A stretch of 64,000 nucleotides of DNA from Nodosilinea sp. FACHB-141. Lineage in GTDB: Bacteria > Cyanobacteriota > Cyanobacteriia > Phormidesmidales > Phormidesmidaceae. This document shows positions 63,371 to 64,000 of this stretch, in pieces; the first letter of the stretch is position 1; every line of letters begins with the position of its first letter. The translations under genes were made by a program, and so were the position numbers. The stretch covers positions 620,001 through 684,000 of the forward strand of contig NZ_JACJPP010000007.1 of the NCBI RefSeq assembly GCF_014696135.1, written 5' to 3'. The notes beneath the pieces are model-generated. The model did no database searches. It was not told the DNA's origin and saw only the letters and a list, made by a program, of their open reading frames with translations.

Positions 63371-64000
63371 GTGGTGGGTAGAGAGGGGGTGAGGCTGCGG
63401 AAGTAGCGGCTGCCGACGAGGGCTAAGAAGCCCAAGTAGGCGATGATTTGAAGTAGATACAGGTGATCGCGGTAGCCGAGCAGGGTTTTGAGGACGACGC
63501 CGGGGAATTGGCGATCGGGCAGAATGATACTGCCATCCCACACCAGCGGGCCGAGGATACAGGAGCTTTGGGCGAAGCAGAGGTCGGCGGTGGGGTTGAT
63601 TTGGCTAATGGCTGCTAGGGCGGCATCCAAATTCTTAAAGACTGAAACCACTAGGCCGCCGACGATGAGCAGCAGCAGTACACCCATCACCTGAAAAAAG
63701 CGCTTGAGGTTGATGCGCAGGCCCCAGCGAAACAGGGCTAGGCCAATGAGTACGGCACCGAGCAGTCCACCCACAGCCCCTGCTATGGCGGATACGCTGG
63801 TTTCGACGTTGGTGAAAATAAACAGTACCGTTTCAAATCCCTCGCGCAGCACGGCAATGCAGACCAGGCTAAAGACGCTCCAGCCAGCGGTTTGGGCCTC
63901 GTCAAGGGCAGATCGCACCGTACCCTCAATTTCGCCCTTGAGGCTGCGGGCCTGGCGGGTCATCCACAGCAGCATCCAGCTCAGCATGATGACGGCGATC
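63349..64000 (-). CDS. FTR1-family iron permease, 5' end cut by the window
   Basis: Oxidase-dependent high-affinity Fe permease of the FTR1/EfeU family. The second REGFE motif is seen ([16 protein letters not shown]), with following helices. The frame is open through position 64000, so the N-terminus and first REGxE motif lie outside the window; the ATG at 63987 is internal. A hydrophilic loop near [12 protein letters not shown] has two cysteines. The C-terminus ([14 protein letters not shown]) is encoded by the G-rich tract. No oxidase gene is in view. Confidence 0.88.
   Translation of the reverse strand, partial: IAVIMLSWMLLWMTRQARSLKGEIEGTVRSALDEAQTAGWSVFSLVCIAVLREGFETVLFIFTNVETSVSAIAGAVGGLLGAVLIGLALFRWGLRINLKRFFQVMGVLLLLIVGGLVVSVFKNLDAALAAISQINPTADLCFAQSSCILGPLVWDGSIILPDRQFPGVVLKTLLGYRDHLYLLQIIAYLGFLALVGSRYFRSLTPSLPTTTPSPPP

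Noticed and set aside
63239-63541. Upstream extension of the GlmU reading frame
   Set aside because: The extension is proline-, serine- and leucine-rich, reflects the complementary G-rich tract, and is unlike GlmU. The ATG at 63238 gives the expected N-terminus.
1-64000. tRNA, rRNA, CRISPR arrays, prophage genes, intact insertion sequences
   Set aside because: I looked for T-loop-like GGTTCGAATCC patterns, regularly spaced direct repeats, integrase or transposase motifs and found none. A computed search (tRNAscan-SE, Infernal, CRISPR finder) would be decisive.

Overview
This window looks like the chromosome of a cyanobacterium, probably a Leptolyngbya/Nodosilinea-type filamentous lineage, though the lineage is only an inference. 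The phylum is well supported. The cyanobacterial HIP1 octamer GCGATCGC is scattered throughout. There are typical cyanobacterial genes: ndhA-I-G-E, ycf3, rpaB (ycf27), lrtA/hpf, homogentisate phytyltransferase, the pilB-pilT-pilC set, DUF3177 and an HhoA-type protease. I see no tRNA, rRNA, CRISPR array, prophage or intact transposase. Most genes are household genes in short operons or alone.

Layout. 1-2.1 kb: dnaK (cut by the window edge) and grpE, minus strand. 2.5-7.2 kb: type IV pilus motor and platform genes pilB, pilT, pilC. 7.3-9.5 kb: a geranylgeranyl-reductase-family enzyme and homogentisate phytyltransferase (tocopherol). 9.6-15.8 kb: a minus-strand run rpaB-plsX-fabH-fabD-plsC-DUF2288-AI-2E-type permease (fatty acid and phospholipid initiation). 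16-23.3 kb: radA, glutaredoxin, hibernation factor, lipB, a DciA-like DUF721 protein, a metallophosphoesterase, DUF924 and an RppA-like regulator. 23.4-32.2 kb: class III aminotransferase, glycerol kinase, HtrA-type protease, DUF4870, alpha/beta hydrolase, Gfo/Idh oxidoreductase, HMA copper-chaperone-like protein, citrate synthase. 32.6-38.2 kb: ndhAIGE, NAD kinase, ycf3, gatC. 38.4-44.5 kb: an accessory-looking block with a TRAP transporter, a MntA-HepT toxin-antitoxin pair, a PuuE-type allantoinase and cysH. 45-50 kb: a 1368-residue hybrid sensor kinase and a single-domain response regulator. 50-57 kb: two membrane proteins that appear to share one membrane module, flanking glgC; one of them is a 1024-residue protein with eight tandem repeats. 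57-64 kb: CsbD-like protein, SDR, MFS transporter, several small conserved unknowns, glmU and a partial FTR1 iron permease.

The most unusual item is the 1024-residue protein at 53204-56278. It has an N-terminal multi-pass membrane module, eight copies of a helical repeat (the last five starting exactly 98 residues apart) and a C-terminal membrane helix. The smaller protein at 50144-50818 carries what looks like the same membrane module without the repeats. I do not know a function for either. Other points worth checking are a diverged MITE-like repeat family, palindromic intergenic repeats whose arms differ between copies but stay self-complementary, a low-complexity in-frame insertion in RadA, a start-stop (ATG TAG) element overlapping the ribosome binding site of rpaB, which itself starts at TTG, and a CIRCE-like inverted repeat ahead of dnaK.

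All assignments come from reading the sequence and from remembered family motifs. No database search was run.
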